Shown piece after piece: positions 26,671-35,945 of a DNA stretch of 64,000 nucleotides (position 1 is the stretch's first letter; each line of letters begins with the position of its first letter). This stretch comes from Desulfuromusa sp. GTDB taxonomy: Bacteria > Desulfobacterota > Desulfuromonadia > Desulfuromonadales > Geopsychrobacteraceae. The notes below the pieces were generated by a model that saw only the letters and a program-made list of their open reading frames with translations, ran no database searches and was not told where the DNA came from. Both the position numbers and the translations under genes were made by a program. The stretch is taken from the NCBI GenBank assembly GCA_016744595.1, contig JADGEB010000003.1, positions 1 to 64,000 of the forward strand, in the 5' to 3' direction.

Positions 26671-29400
26671 ATGATACTCTCTATGGGTAAAAAAAAAGTA
26701 AAAAAAAAGAAAATAATTGGTAGTCTGAAAAAAAACAAATCAATAAATATTGATGAGATTTTTTCTTTAGCGATTCAATATCATCAGGCCGGCCAACTGG
26801 ATCAAGCGATTCAGATATACCAAACAATTCTTAAGTCCAATCCTGAGAATCACGCTGTCCACAATCTTTTTGGTTTAGCACTTCATGCAAAGGGTCTATC
26901 TGATAGAGCCTTTGCATTTTTATCAAAGGCCGCTACCCTTTCACCGGAAACTGCAAAGTACCATTACGATCTTGGTGCTATATTGCAGAGCTCTGAAAAA
27001 GATGAAGAATCAATCAGCCACTATCGGTCTGCCCTTAAATTGAATCCACAAAATGGAGCAGCTTGGGAAAATTTAGGTGTTGCATTGTCTGATTGTGGCT
27101 ACAATCAGGAAGCAATATCTGCATTTGAAGCAGCACTAGAGATAAACACGAAATCAGTTTTAGCATTGACGAATCTGTCTACTTTGCGACGCTGGCAGGG
27201 ATTACATCAGCAGGCTTTAGAATTATTAAATACTGCAATTTTGGTCGAACCAACACACGTTCCTGCACGAATGAAGAGAGCTGAAGTTTTGTTGTCTCTT
27301 GGTGATTTTGAGCAGGGATGGGATGAATATACCTGGCGACTTATTGGAGCGGGGCGACCAGGGCAGGATCTTGTCCGGTTTGTCCCACTGCCTAAATGGG
27401 ACGGTCAATTGTTGGCTGGTAAAACCCTTCTGGTTTATGCAGAGCAGGGGATTGGCGATGAGGTGATGTTTGCCTCCTGCCTCCCTGATTTATTAGGCCA
27501 AAAAGGGGATATTCACTTTCTCTGTGATCCACGCATGGTCTCTCTATTCAGGAGATCTTTCCCCGAAATCAAAATTTCTCCCAATATTTCTGGTGACTGG
27601 GGGCAAGCGGGTGAGACTGTTAAGGCCGATCTGCGGGTGCCAATAGGGGATTTACCAAAATTTTACAGGTGTTCAGCTGATGATTTTTCTCAGCAAAATG
27701 CATACTTGAGTGCCGATGTAGCACTATTTAATCATTGGCAACATCGTCTTAAAGAGCTTGGAAGCGGTTTGCGAGTTGGCCTTTCCTGGCGAGGTGGAAG
27801 GCAGAAATATACTCAGCGTGCACGGTCTATCTCTCTTGAGTCTTTTGTCCCGCTGTTGTCTCTCTCTGGAATTACCTTTGTTAATTTACAGTATGGAGAC
27901 TGCCAAGAAGAGTTGGATGCTCTTCCTGAACAAGTACGTTCTAACATAGCCTCCTTTGATGAGGTTAATCCTCTTGTTGATTTAGAAAACTTTTCCGCTG
28001 TGATTGCTAATCTTGATCTGGTTATTTCGGTAGATAACTCAACGGTTCATTTTGCCGGAGCGCTGGGAGTGCCAACCTGGCTGCTACTACCAGCTTTAGC
28101 AGATTGGCGTTGGCCCGTGAAGGATTCCGATAGCCGTTGGTATCCGAGTGTTCAGCTTTTCAGACAACAATATGATGAAAGAGATAGTTGGGCTCCAATA
28201 ATTGATCAGGTTGTACAAAAAATTTCAGAAGTCAAATGTCAAAATATAGAAACGCCGGAAGTTGTTGTAATTTCGCCCGAGAAGCAACCAAAACTTACCC
28301 TTACTTTGCCTCAAGCAGCAACTCGTAAAGCTTTATTATTGAACGATACAACCTTCTGGTATCACTGGGGGTGCACATGTACCAGTCAGGCAATCCGCAA
28401 TAACTTACAAGACAACGGATGGGCAGTCAGGGGTGTGTCAATCCACTATTTACAGTCTTTGCATCCAGTCCCTGCAAATTTTAACCAATGGAATGATGAA
28501 TTATTTAGATCTTTCAAGGGTATTTATAAAGAATTGTGTGAAAGTTTGGAAAAAACGGATGTAGTGGTTGTGAACGGTGAAGGGTCATTGCATGGTAGCA
28601 GTCCCCTTTCAATCAATCTTTTGTATTTGATGCATATTTCCAAAACTTATTTTGGGAAGCCGGTACATGTCATAAATCATTCTTGTTATCCTGATGGTCA
28701 ACAACAGACAAGTGGTTCGGAGCTTGAAAAGCTCTACCAGCAAGTCTACACAGAATTAGATCATGTTGCCGTCCGTGAACCCGTAAGTGTCGCTTTACTT
28801 GAAGATCTTGGAATCAAAGTGACCCAGAGTTTTGATTGTTTGCCTCTATTTGTTGAGCAACTTCGTGATCAGATTTCTCATCGGGAACCTCAACAAATTG
28901 TATTTGCTGGATCTGTTGCATGGAACCAGAAAATGCTCCAAGCAGTTCGCCAATTGATTATGGAAGTAGCAGATGGGCAGTGTCGCTTCATCTTTGGAGC
29001 CAACGCTTACCCTGCAGGGGATGATATTGCATTTGTCCAGCAGCTCCAGAAAGCTCTTCCAGGCCAAGTTGAACTTGTTTATGCACAGTCAGAGGTCGAT
29101 TGGTTAAGTGCGATTTCTTCAGCTAAGCTCCTTATTTCTGGACGGTTCCACCACTCGATTGCGGCGGCTTGTCTGGATACCCCTTTTATTGTTCTAGACA
29201 GTAACACTCCAAAAATTTCCGGTCTGATGCAGACATTGGAACTACAAACTTTTATTAGTAGTAAATCACCACAGTTTGGCAACCAGCTATTGACCCTCTC
29301 TGGAAGCCTTTTAGACAATCCTGATCAAGGGTTGCTGACCAAAGAGAATCACCAGAAAATATTAAGTCAGGCCGAAAAAAACTTTACTGGTTTAATTTGA
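26671..29400 (+). CDS. TPR - GT9-like - polysaccharide pyruvyltransferase fusion protein
   Basis: A 909-aa protein with three parts. Residues 1-30 are extremely Lys-rich. Residues 25-230 are TPR repeats. Residues 250-525 resemble the glycosyltransferase-9-like module found behind TPRs (YAEQGIGDEVMFASCLPDL, then SVDNSTVHFAGALGVPTWLLLP). Residues 545-905 match the polysaccharide pyruvyltransferase family (NDTTFWYHWGC near the start, VVNGEGSLHG, SGRFHHSIAAACLDTPFIVLDS). It sits alone between fliW and fliC, so flagellin glycan modification is the best guess, but a cell-surface glycan is also possible. The ATG at 26671 has a poor ribosome site; MGKKK at 26683 is an alternative. Confidence 0.8.
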   Translation: MILSMGKKKVKKKKIIGSLKKNKSINIDEIFSLAIQYHQAGQLDQAIQIYQTILKSNPENHAVHNLFGLALHAKGLSDRAFAFLSKAATLSPETAKYHYDLGAILQSSEKDEESISHYRSALKLNPQNGAAWENLGVALSDCGYNQEAISAFEAALEINTKSVLALTNLSTLRRWQGLHQQALELLNTAILVEPTHVPARMKRAEVLLSLGDFEQGWDEYTWRLIGAGRPGQDLVRFVPLPKWDGQLLAGKTLLVYAEQGIGDEVMFASCLPDLLGQKGDIHFLCDPRMVSLFRRSFPEIKISPNISGDWGQAGETVKADLRVPIGDLPKFYRCSADDFSQQNAYLSADVALFNHWQHRLKELGSGLRVGLSWRGGRQKYTQRARSISLESFVPLLSLSGITFVNLQYGDCQEELDALPEQVRSNIASFDEVNPLVDLENFSAVIANLDLVISVDNSTVHFAGALGVPTWLLLPALADWRWPVKDSDSRWYPSVQLFRQQYDERDSWAPIIDQVVQKISEVKCQNIETPEVVVISPEKQPKLTLTLPQAATRKALLLNDTTFWYHWGCTCTSQAIRNNLQDNGWAVRGVSIHYLQSLHPVPANFNQWNDELFRSFKGIYKELCESLEKTDVVVVNGEGSLHGSSPLSINLLYLMHISKTYFGKPVHVINHSCYPDGQQQTSGSELEKLYQQVYTELDHVAVREPVSVALLEDLGIKVTQSFDCLPLFVEQLRDQISHREPQQIVFAGSVAWNQKMLQAVRQLIMEVADGQCRFIFGANAYPAGDDIAFVQQLQKALPGQVELVYAQSEVDWLSAISSAKLLISGRFHHSIAAACLDTPFIVLDSNTPKISGLMQTLELQTFISSKSPQFGNQLLTLSGSLLDNPDQGLLTKENHQKILSQAEKNFTGLI

Positions 29401-29523
29401 CGTCAATGAGATGTTGCCCCTGATTCGAATATGAATCTAAAAAATATCTCAAATAAAAATAATAAATTTCCATAAAATCAATATACTCAATAAGTTATTC
29501 ATTCTACATGAGAACAAAAAAAC

Positions 29524-29551
29524 TAAAGTTTTCGGCAGGTTGTGTCGAAAA
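29524..29551 (+). promoter_or_regulatory. Sigma-28 promoter of fliC
   Basis: TAAAGTTT (29524-29531), 12 bp, GTCGAAAA (29544-29551). It is 140 nt upstream of the flagellin start codon and has the same layout as the flgM-operon promoter. Confidence 0.8.
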
Positions 29552-29691
29552 GAAGCAAGACGGGGAAACTATCGCCAAGGAGGTATCGACTTAAACATTG
29601 CGTCCCCCAGAATAGAACAAAACACAGGTAAAGAAACACAAACTAACGCAGGGCAAGGATGCCCGACCCAACTCATTCATGGAGGAAAATC
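29552..29691 (+). promoter_or_regulatory. fliC 5' leader with several GGA motifs (possible CsrA sites)
   Basis: The leader of about 130 nt holds GGA-containing motifs near 29562 (GGGGAAA), 29578 (AAGGAGG), 29656 (AAGGATG) and at the ribosome site 29681 (TGGAGGAAA). Multiple GGA sites, one covering the Shine-Dalgarno sequence, are how CsrA represses flagellin in B. subtilis and Campylobacter. csrA and fliW lie 3 kb upstream. Confidence 0.5.
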
Positions 29692-31119
29692 ATGGCTTTA
29701 ACAATTAACACAAACGTAGCTTCTCTTAATGCTCAACGTAACTTAGGTTCCTCTCAGGGTGCTCTGAACAAGTCGATGCAGCGCCTCTCTTCAGGTCTTC
29801 GTATTAACAGTGCAAAAGATGATGCTGCTGGTCTGGCAATTTCTGACCGCATGACTTCACAGATCCGAGGCCTGAATCAAGCTTCTCGGAATGCTAACGA
29901 TGGTATCTCTTTGGCGCAAACTGCTGAAGGTGCTTTGCAGGAAAGTACCAATATTCTGCAGCGGATGCGTGAATTGGCAGTACAATCTGCCAATGATACC
30001 AATAGCGCTTCTGACCGTGGCTTCCTCCAGGCAGAAGTAACCCAGCTGATTTCCGAACTGGATCGAATTGCCGGGACCACTACCTTTAACGGTCGTCGTT
30101 TGTTAGACGGCTCTTTCTCTGGTGCAACTTTCCAAGTTGGTGCCAATGCTGGTGAAGCAATTTCCTTTGGTATCGCCAGTGCCAAATCAGCCAGTATGGG
30201 TGGTATTGCCGAAGGTACTGGAACGGAAGTTACAGCGGCCGTATCAAACGCTGGTCTTACCATCGCTCTGGGCTCGGATGCAGCAGTTACAATCTCAGGC
30301 AGTGGAGGTTTTGCTGTTAGTGGTGATAGCTCTCGCGATGGTACTTCTGCATACGCAAAAGCAGCAGCTTTGAACGATGCTGGTCTCTCTGGCTTTACTG
30401 CAACTGCTGAAACAGAAGGCACAGTGACTATGGGTACTATTGGCGGATCAGCCACAGATACTTATACAATGAGTATCAATGGGACATCGATCTATAGTGG
30501 TGCGGATGCATCTGCTGGTTTGAGTATTGTTGCTGTTCGTGATGCAATCAATCTAAGCAGTGCAGATACAGGTGTTTCAGCGAGTGTTGCTGGAGGCGAT
30601 CTGACTTTGACTGCTACAGATGGCCGGAATATTACGGTTGCAGAATCTGGTACTGGGTATGTTGCGGGAACCAGTGGTCTTATGGTTACCGGTGATGATT
30701 TTACTGATGCTTTGCGCGGAACCGTAAGCATGTCGGCTACAGAGACTATCGGTGTTGCCAATGGTACGGAGATTGGTCACACAACTGATGTTGCTGTCGA
30801 TACCACAGGCATTGATTCTGTTGATGTTGGAACCCTGGCGGGTGCCGAAACTGCAATGAAGCGGGTTGATGCTGCTTTGGCAACAATCGATGGTATCCGC
30901 GGTGGTTTGGGTGCGGTTCAGAACCGTTTTGAATCAACTATTGCTAACCTGCAGAACGTTTCTGAGAATCTTTCAGCTGCACGTTCACGGATTTTGGATG
31001 CGGATATCGCTCAGGAAACTTCGGCGATGACCAAAAATAATATCCTGCAGCAAGCTGGTGTGTCGATCTTGGCACAAGCAAACCAGATGCCTCAATTGGC
31101 TCTGTCACTGCTCGGTTAA
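29692..31119 (+). CDS. fliC: Flagellin
   Basis: A 475-aa filament protein. The N-terminal D0/D1 region begins [19 protein letters not shown] and includes [20 protein letters not shown]. The C-terminal region has [16 protein letters not shown] and ends LALSLLG. The middle (about 175-380) is Gly/Ala/Thr/Ser-rich and variable, a normal place for surface exposure and glycosylation. The ATG at 29692 follows TGGAGGAAA; the upstream in-frame ATG at 29659 would break the conserved N-terminus. Driven by the sigma-28 promoter at 29524 and ended by a strong terminator. Confidence 0.97.
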   Translation: MALTINTNVASLNAQRNLGSSQGALNKSMQRLSSGLRINSAKDDAAGLAISDRMTSQIRGLNQASRNANDGISLAQTAEGALQESTNILQRMRELAVQSANDTNSASDRGFLQAEVTQLISELDRIAGTTTFNGRRLLDGSFSGATFQVGANAGEAISFGIASAKSASMGGIAEGTGTEVTAAVSNAGLTIALGSDAAVTISGSGGFAVSGDSSRDGTSAYAKAAALNDAGLSGFTATAETEGTVTMGTIGGSATDTYTMSINGTSIYSGADASAGLSIVAVRDAINLSSADTGVSASVAGGDLTLTATDGRNITVAESGTGYVAGTSGLMVTGDDFTDALRGTVSMSATETIGVANGTEIGHTTDVAVDTTGIDSVDVGTLAGAETAMKRVDAALATIDGIRGGLGAVQNRFESTIANLQNVSENLSAARSRILDADIAQETSAMTKNNILQQAGVSILAQANQMPQLALSLLG

Positions 31120-31136
31120 TTTGCCGGCTAACTATC

Positions 31137-31167
31137 TGGGGGTCGGCTTGCCCGACCCCCATTTTTC
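31137..31167 (+). terminator. Intrinsic terminator of fliC
   Basis: A GC-rich stem (TGGGGGTCGG with CCGACCCCCA) and a short CTTGC-type loop, followed by TTTTT. It starts 17 bp after the fliC stop. Confidence 0.9.
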
Positions 31168-31206
31168 CCTAGATAAAATTTTGTACAGTCACAGGGGGAG
31201 GATAAG

Positions 31207-31557
31207 ATGATGAACGTTGAAGCTGTCAATTTGCAGAGTACTGGTCAATTCCAGTTAAGTAAGGCTTCTGACCAAGTCAGCGATTCAAGAAAAAAAGCAG
31301 TTGATTTGGTGCAAAGCGAACAGGTTGAAAAAAAACAGGTTCAGCCTGAAGAACTGCTGCAACAAATTAAATCTTTAACAGAAGATGGTCTTTATAGTGT
31401 TCGTTTTGAGAACGATGAGCGCTCAGATGGTCTGATAGTCAAGATTGTCAATCGTGAAAATGGTGATGTGATTCGCCAGGTGCCGTCAGAGGAACTCTTA
31501 GATCTTACTGCGGCACTGGAAGATTTGCGTGGGAATCTGGTTGATACCGAAGGATAG
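31207..31557 (+). CDS. flaG: FlaG family protein
   Basis: A 116-aa protein between fliC and fliD, the usual place for flaG. The C-terminal half fits the family (YSVRFENDERSDGLIVKIVNRENGDVIRQVPSEELL). FlaG influences filament length in several species; its exact role is unsettled. Two adjacent ATGs (31207, 31210) stand behind AGGGGGAGG. The N-terminal half is Gln/Glu/Lys-rich. Confidence 0.88.
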   Translation: MMNVEAVNLQSTGQFQLSKASDQVSDSRKKAVDLVQSEQVEKKQVQPEELLQQIKSLTEDGLYSVRFENDERSDGLIVKIVNRENGDVIRQVPSEELLDLTAALEDLRGNLVDTEG

Positions 31558-31658
31558 TTAATATCTTTCTGGAGTTTCCAGAAAGATACTGGTGAGTAGC
31601 AAGGCGGACAAGTTGCCGCCTATTGATTTATCTGTTTCGAAAGCGGAAAGGGAGTTGT

Positions 31659-33281
31659 ATGCCCATCACATTTGGTGGATTAGCGACAGGGATGGATACT
31701 GAAAGTATCGTCACTGAACTGATGTCTCTTGAGCGGCGTCCGATTGTCCGTATGGAAGCGGATAAAACTTGGATGACGAACCGTCTTTCCGCCTACACTG
31801 CTTTCGATGCGATGTTGAACAGTTTTCGCAGTGGCATCAATAATCTTGATTCTGAAGATATATTAGAAACAAAACAGGTAGCAGTTTCTGACGAAAGTTT
31901 TTTTGCGGTGACAGCAGGTTCTGATGCTATGGCCGGAGCCAACTATCAGGTTGAGGTTTTGTCTGTTGCTCAGGTGCAGAAAAGTGTCAGTCAGGGGTAT
32001 GCTGATAAAGCAGCCTCATCTTTTGGTTCAGGTGAGATGACCTTGACCATCGGAACCGATTCCATCACAACAATTGCAATCAATGATAGTAATAATTCAC
32101 TCGAAGGAATCATGGAGGCTATCAATGAAGCAGACGTGGGCGTAAATGCTTCTATTATTAATGATGGCACCGATAGTCCTTATCGTTTGGTTTTGACTGG
32201 TGAAAATGTCGCTTCGTCGTTTTCATTGACCTCAACTCTGCCAACTTATAATGGTGATATTAGCTCTCAACTGATGGCAGGCGGTTACGCAAACGAGACA
32301 ACTGCTTACTTTGGGAGCGGCACGTTGGATCTTTCTACTGGTCATCAGATCACTTTGAGTAATACATCAAATTCATTGACCGATATGATGGAAGCAGTCA
32401 ATGCTGAAACGGGAACAACAGGGGTGACCGCTTCTATTGTTGCTGATGGTGATAATTTTGTTCTTGCATTAAGTGGTGGCGCGACAATCACAGCAACTGA
32501 TTTGACTGGTGGTAGAAATGACGCACTGCATGTAACAGAAACTCAGGCAGCAGCTCAGGCACATATCAAAGTTGATAATATCGATATCTACAGCGACACT
32601 AATACATTGAGTGAAGCGATTCCTGGTCTGTCAATTGATTTATTTCAAGCAGAGATTGGGACAACTACATCAATAAATGTTACTGAAGATACCGAACCAA
32701 TTAAGGCTGGCATCCAGTCTTTTGTTGCAGGGTATAATTCTGTCATTTCCTATGTGTCCAGTCAGTCCAAAATCGGTGATTCTGAGGGGGGAATTCTTGG
32801 TGGAGATGCTGGCTTGAATGCGGTTAAAAGGCGCCTGCAAGACTTGTTAACGACTGTTGTTGATAATTCCGGCACTTTTATGTCGTTGTCACAACTGGGG
32901 ATGGAAACACAGAAGGATGGAACTCTATCTCTGAACAATGTAACTTTAACGAAAGCTATTCAGGACAATCAGGAAGATGTTGCAAAGTTGCTTGCAGGTG
33001 AAAATGGTGAAGATGGAATAGCTGGAAAGTTTAAGAGCTACCTGTCTGATATTACCGACTCTCGGAACGGACTACTTGCGGGCCGAAAGGATAATATTGA
33101 TGCCAACATTGAGAGGATAGATTCTCGGATTGAACAAGCTGAATTAAGGCTTGTGACTAAAGAAAAAGCAATGCGATTGAAATTTTCCGCGATGGAAGAA
33201 CTGGTCAGTGGTATGAATAATCAGAGTTCATTTTTGACTCAGCAGATGGATATGTTGACAAATATGATGACGAGGAATTAA
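31659..33281 (+). CDS. fliD: Flagellar filament cap protein FliD
   Basis: A 540-aa hook-associated protein 2. The N-terminus MPITFGGLATGMDTESIVTELM is typical, and the C-terminal coiled-coil region (NIDANIERIDSRIEQAELRL...MNNQSSFLTQQMDML) fits FliD_C. It caps the filament and promotes flagellin folding. The ATG at 31659 lies behind AAAGGGAG. fliS follows 4 bp after the stop. Confidence 0.94.
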   Translation: MPITFGGLATGMDTESIVTELMSLERRPIVRMEADKTWMTNRLSAYTAFDAMLNSFRSGINNLDSEDILETKQVAVSDESFFAVTAGSDAMAGANYQVEVLSVAQVQKSVSQGYADKAASSFGSGEMTLTIGTDSITTIAINDSNNSLEGIMEAINEADVGVNASIINDGTDSPYRLVLTGENVASSFSLTSTLPTYNGDISSQLMAGGYANETTAYFGSGTLDLSTGHQITLSNTSNSLTDMMEAVNAETGTTGVTASIVADGDNFVLALSGGATITATDLTGGRNDALHVTETQAAAQAHIKVDNIDIYSDTNTLSEAIPGLSIDLFQAEIGTTTSINVTEDTEPIKAGIQSFVAGYNSVISYVSSQSKIGDSEGGILGGDAGLNAVKRRLQDLLTTVVDNSGTFMSLSQLGMETQKDGTLSLNNVTLTKAIQDNQEDVAKLLAGENGEDGIAGKFKSYLSDITDSRNGLLAGRKDNIDANIERIDSRIEQAELRLVTKEKAMRLKFSAMEELVSGMNNQSSFLTQQMDMLTNMMTRN

Positions 33282-33285
33282 TAAA

Positions 33286-33717
33286 ATGAACGCCTATGTG
33301 AACCAATACCAGAATAATCAGATCCTGAATGCGTCTCCAGAGCAAATTCTGATCCTCCTTTACGATGGTTCGATCCGTTTTTGTCGTCAGGCGATTCATG
33401 CGATGGATGAAGGTCAGCGGACGGTTCAGGCAGAAAAGATCAGCCGTGCTATGGCGATTGTCTGTGAATTTGCCAATACCCTCAATCATGAAGTGGGTGG
33501 GCAAATTGCCACCGATCTGGATGCTCTTTATTCCTTTATGACCCGTGAGTTAACCCGGGCAAATCTGCAGAATGATCGTAAGGCACTTGAAACAGTTGAA
33601 GATTTGTTGACTGGTCTGCGGGCGACTTGGGTTGAAGCAATCAAGATCAATCGGGGTACTATTCAACAGACATCAAAGGCAGAACCTGCTGCGAAACAAG
33701 TTGCAGCATCATTCTAA
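33286..33717 (+). CDS. fliS: Flagellin export chaperone FliS
   Basis: A 143-aa helical chaperone. The start MNAYVNQYQNNQILNASPEQ and the ILLYDGSIRFCRQAI motif are diagnostic. FliS binds the flagellin C-terminus in the cytoplasm; in FliW bacteria it also affects the FliW-flagellin balance. The last 20 residues are Ala/Lys/Gln-rich. Confidence 0.95.
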   Translation: MNAYVNQYQNNQILNASPEQILILLYDGSIRFCRQAIHAMDEGQRTVQAEKISRAMAIVCEFANTLNHEVGGQIATDLDALYSFMTRELTRANLQNDRKALETVEDLLTGLRATWVEAIKINRGTIQQTSKAEPAAKQVAASF

Positions 33718-33730
33718 ATTAGGAATGACC

Positions 33731-34129
33731 ATGGAAACATGTCTAAAAAAATCGATAGAACAATACCGACAGATCATTGCTCATGCCGGGCAGCTTGATC
33801 ATTTGTTGCTGAAGTCCGATCCTGATGAGCTGCAAAGCTACACAGCACGTCTTCAGGAGTTGCAAGATGAGGCTGGATTGAATGATCGAATCTTTTTGGA
33901 AGTCTTTCCCCATAATTCTACCTATTGGCAAAATCACCCTCTGTTTTTGGAGCGTTCCCGCCTATTGGAAAAAATTGTCGAATTGAATTATTTGCTATTA
34001 CCAAGAATCCGTGGCATGATGGCTGTTACTGCTAATGAGTTAAAACAGATCAAAGGTGGTCGAGTGGCGGTTGCGGGGTATCACCAAACACCTGCCAAAC
34101 AAAATCAATTTATCCGGGGTGTTGGTTAG
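33731..34129 (+). CDS. FliT-like flagellar chaperone (putative)
   Basis: A 132-aa, mostly helical protein directly after fliS, in the slot where fliT is usually found. No strong family motif is visible; helical segments about 5-30, 40-60 and 85-105 and a basic tail resemble FliT/FlgN-type chaperones. The ATG at 33731 has TAGGA 7 nt upstream; ATG at 33725 is possible. The name rests mainly on position. Confidence 0.55.
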   Translation: METCLKKSIEQYRQIIAHAGQLDHLLLKSDPDELQSYTARLQELQDEAGLNDRIFLEVFPHNSTYWQNHPLFLERSRLLEKIVELNYLLLPRIRGMMAVTANELKQIKGGRVAVAGYHQTPAKQNQFIRGVG

Positions 34130-34172
34130 CTGTTTTCCCTCTTTTGAATTCCATCCCATCAGGGGATTTACC

Positions 34173-34838
34173 ATGTCTGTACTCAATCAACTGAAAGATT
34201 ATCGGGTTGTCAAAGTATCCCTACCGCTTTTGGATGGGAAACAACTGTCACTTGATGGTGTCGCTAAAACAACCACGTCCCCTCAGTTTGAAGTCACTTT
34301 TCTTCCGGATCAACTCAATGCTGAACTTTTAAATCCTGAAGAATTTTGTATGGTGACATTTGATGTTGCTGGGGAGAATAAATCAATTAAGGCTACAGTT
34401 GTTTCATCTGCTGAAGAAGCAAAGCTGCTGTTGGAGATGGTTGAGTCGTTTTCCTATATTCAAAAACGGGGTTACTTTCGTGTTGATGCTGAGTTGTCGG
34501 TTAGTTATTGGATAATTGATGATGAAGCCTCTACTGCAAAATCAGTACAGACGTCGGTTAATATTAGTGGTGGTGGTTTGCGCTTGCCAGTTTCTGAAAA
34601 GATTAAAGCCGGGACTAAGCTGGGTTTAGAGATCATCATTGATTCTCCGCAAGCAGCAGTGGTGGAATGCACTGGTGAAGTTGTTAACAGTTACGAGACC
34701 AATGGTGAAAAATATGTCGCCCTCAGTTACGTCGATATGGAAGATGAAGATCAGGATGCGATAGTTGCTTATTGCTTAGCTGAACAGCGTAAGCAGCTGC
34801 GGCTGAAAGTGAAAGTTTTAGCGGGATCCAGTTCTTAA
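34173..34838 (+). CDS. PilZ-domain c-di-GMP receptor (YcgR-like)
   Basis: A 221-aa cytoplasmic protein. An N-terminal beta-rich domain (1-95), like the YcgR N-domain, is followed by PilZ. The c-di-GMP motif is present: RGYFR (Arg99, Arg103) and NISGGG (130-135). Such proteins slow or bias flagellar rotation when c-di-GMP is high. Its place at the end of the fliD-fliS operon and beside a convergent diguanylate cyclase gene supports motility control. The ATG at 34173 follows AGGGGAT. Confidence 0.85.
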   Translation: MSVLNQLKDYRVVKVSLPLLDGKQLSLDGVAKTTTSPQFEVTFLPDQLNAELLNPEEFCMVTFDVAGENKSIKATVVSSAEEAKLLLEMVESFSYIQKRGYFRVDAELSVSYWIIDDEASTAKSVQTSVNISGGGLRLPVSEKIKAGTKLGLEIIIDSPQAAVVECTGEVVNSYETNGEKYVALSYVDMEDEDQDAIVAYCLAEQRKQLRLKVKVLAGSSS

Positions 34839-34861
34839 AATAGATTTTTAGGATGTTTTTG

Positions 34862-34894
34862 AAATGGGGCCTGAGTGATACTCTGACCCCATTT
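34862..34894. terminator. Bidirectional terminator between PilZ and GGDEF genes
   Basis: The outer stem AAATGGGG/CCCCATTT encloses an imperfect inner pairing around GAGT...ACTC. With A-run and T-run on the two sides it can serve both convergent genes. Confidence 0.75.
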
Positions 34895-34899
34895 TGTGT

Positions 34900-35877
34900 T
34901 TAGTATGTTCCAAAAGCCAATTGTGGTGAGGAATTGTAGGAAAACTGTACTCCAGGGGAGACATAGTCGGGTTGCCAAGTTTCAGTTCGGTTGCGACCAT
35001 TATCTTTTGCCAAATAAAGAGCTTGATCGGCTTCCTCAATTAACTGGGTTGGATGAACGTCGTTTCGGTTGGCACAACTGATTCCGATACTGACAGTGAT
35101 CGGCATCCGCCCTGATGTCTGTTTGCGGGAAACCTTTGCTACTTGTTTGTGGATTCGTTCAGCCAGAACTTCAGCATTATTGGCTTTAGTATCGGGGAGA
35201 ATGACGGCGAATTCTTCACCACCATAGCGACAACAGATGTCGGCATCTCGAGCAGAATATCGAATTGCATCAGCAACTGAGCGAAGTACAGTATCCCCGG
35301 TTTGATGACCATAGTTATCGTTAAAATTTTTGAAATGATCCAGGTCGATCATCAGCAATGAGTAGGGACTCCCTGAGCGTTGCGTGCAGGCTGCCGCCTG
35401 TTTGATACTCATGTCAAAGGTTGCACGGTTGCCGAGCTTTGTCAGTGGATCTGTCAGTGCCATCTTTTGTAATTGCTCTTTGCTTTGACGTAGTTCCAAC
35501 AATCTTTGCCAGCGTTCCAGGTGGCGATTCATCCGAGCACTCAGTTCGGTTGAGTCAATTTCAACATGCACAGAATCGCTTGCACCAAGATTAAAGCCGT
35601 TGATTAGACCTTGTTGATCTTCAGCGAATGCAATCAGGGGAAGATCATGCCACTGCTCATCAGAGTGCAGTTTGCTGATCCAATTTGCTTTCCGATTTTT
35701 TCTCTCAACTGCCCAGCAGACCATATCAGTACGCTTTGATTTCAGATGCTGAAAGAGCGCTGCTGAAGATCCTAGCGGTTTGATCTGTTTAAACAGTCCG
35801 GTGGCAGAGAGGTGGTTAATCAGTTGAGTTTTTTTGGTTTTGTCGTTAGCAATAATCAAAGCCGTAGTATTCATCAT
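34900..35877 (-). CDS. Diguanylate cyclase with degenerate receiver domain
   Basis: A 325-aa protein. Residues 1-120 look like a response-regulator receiver without its phosphorylation site: the acidic pair is IANDK and the expected Asp is replaced (DMVCWAVERK). A helix (120-140) leads to a complete GGDEF domain: DPLTKLGNR, MIDLDHFKNFNDNYGH and the active GGEEF at 219-223. An inhibitory I-site RDAD (210-213) lies five residues upstream. So it should make c-di-GMP with product inhibition, but not be controlled by classical phosphorylation. A sigma-28 promoter lies upstream (35918-35945). Confidence 0.9.
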   Translation of the reverse strand: MMNTTALIIANDKTKKTQLINHLSATGLFKQIKPLGSSAALFQHLKSKRTDMVCWAVERKNRKANWISKLHSDEQWHDLPLIAFAEDQQGLINGFNLGASDSVHVEIDSTELSARMNRHLERWQRLLELRQSKEQLQKMALTDPLTKLGNRATFDMSIKQAAACTQRSGSPYSLLMIDLDHFKNFNDNYGHQTGDTVLRSVADAIRYSARDADICCRYGGEEFAVILPDTKANNAEVLAERIHKQVAKVSRKQTSGRMPITVSIGISCANRNDVHPTQLIEEADQALYLAKDNGRNRTETWQPDYVSPGVQFSYNSSPQLAFGTY

Positions 35878-35917
35878 TTGTGTATCCTTCTATCCCCCGG
35901 AATATTAATATTCTCTT

Positions 35918-35945
35918 CTATCGACACATCATTAGATAATCTTTA
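35918..35945 (-). promoter_or_regulatory. Sigma-28 promoter of the diguanylate cyclase gene
   Basis: Read on the minus strand: TAAAGATT (35945-35938), 12 bp, GTCGATAG (35925-35918), 40 nt before the start codon. The layout is identical to the flgM-operon and fliC promoters, so the cyclase seems to belong to the late flagellar regulon. Confidence 0.72.
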
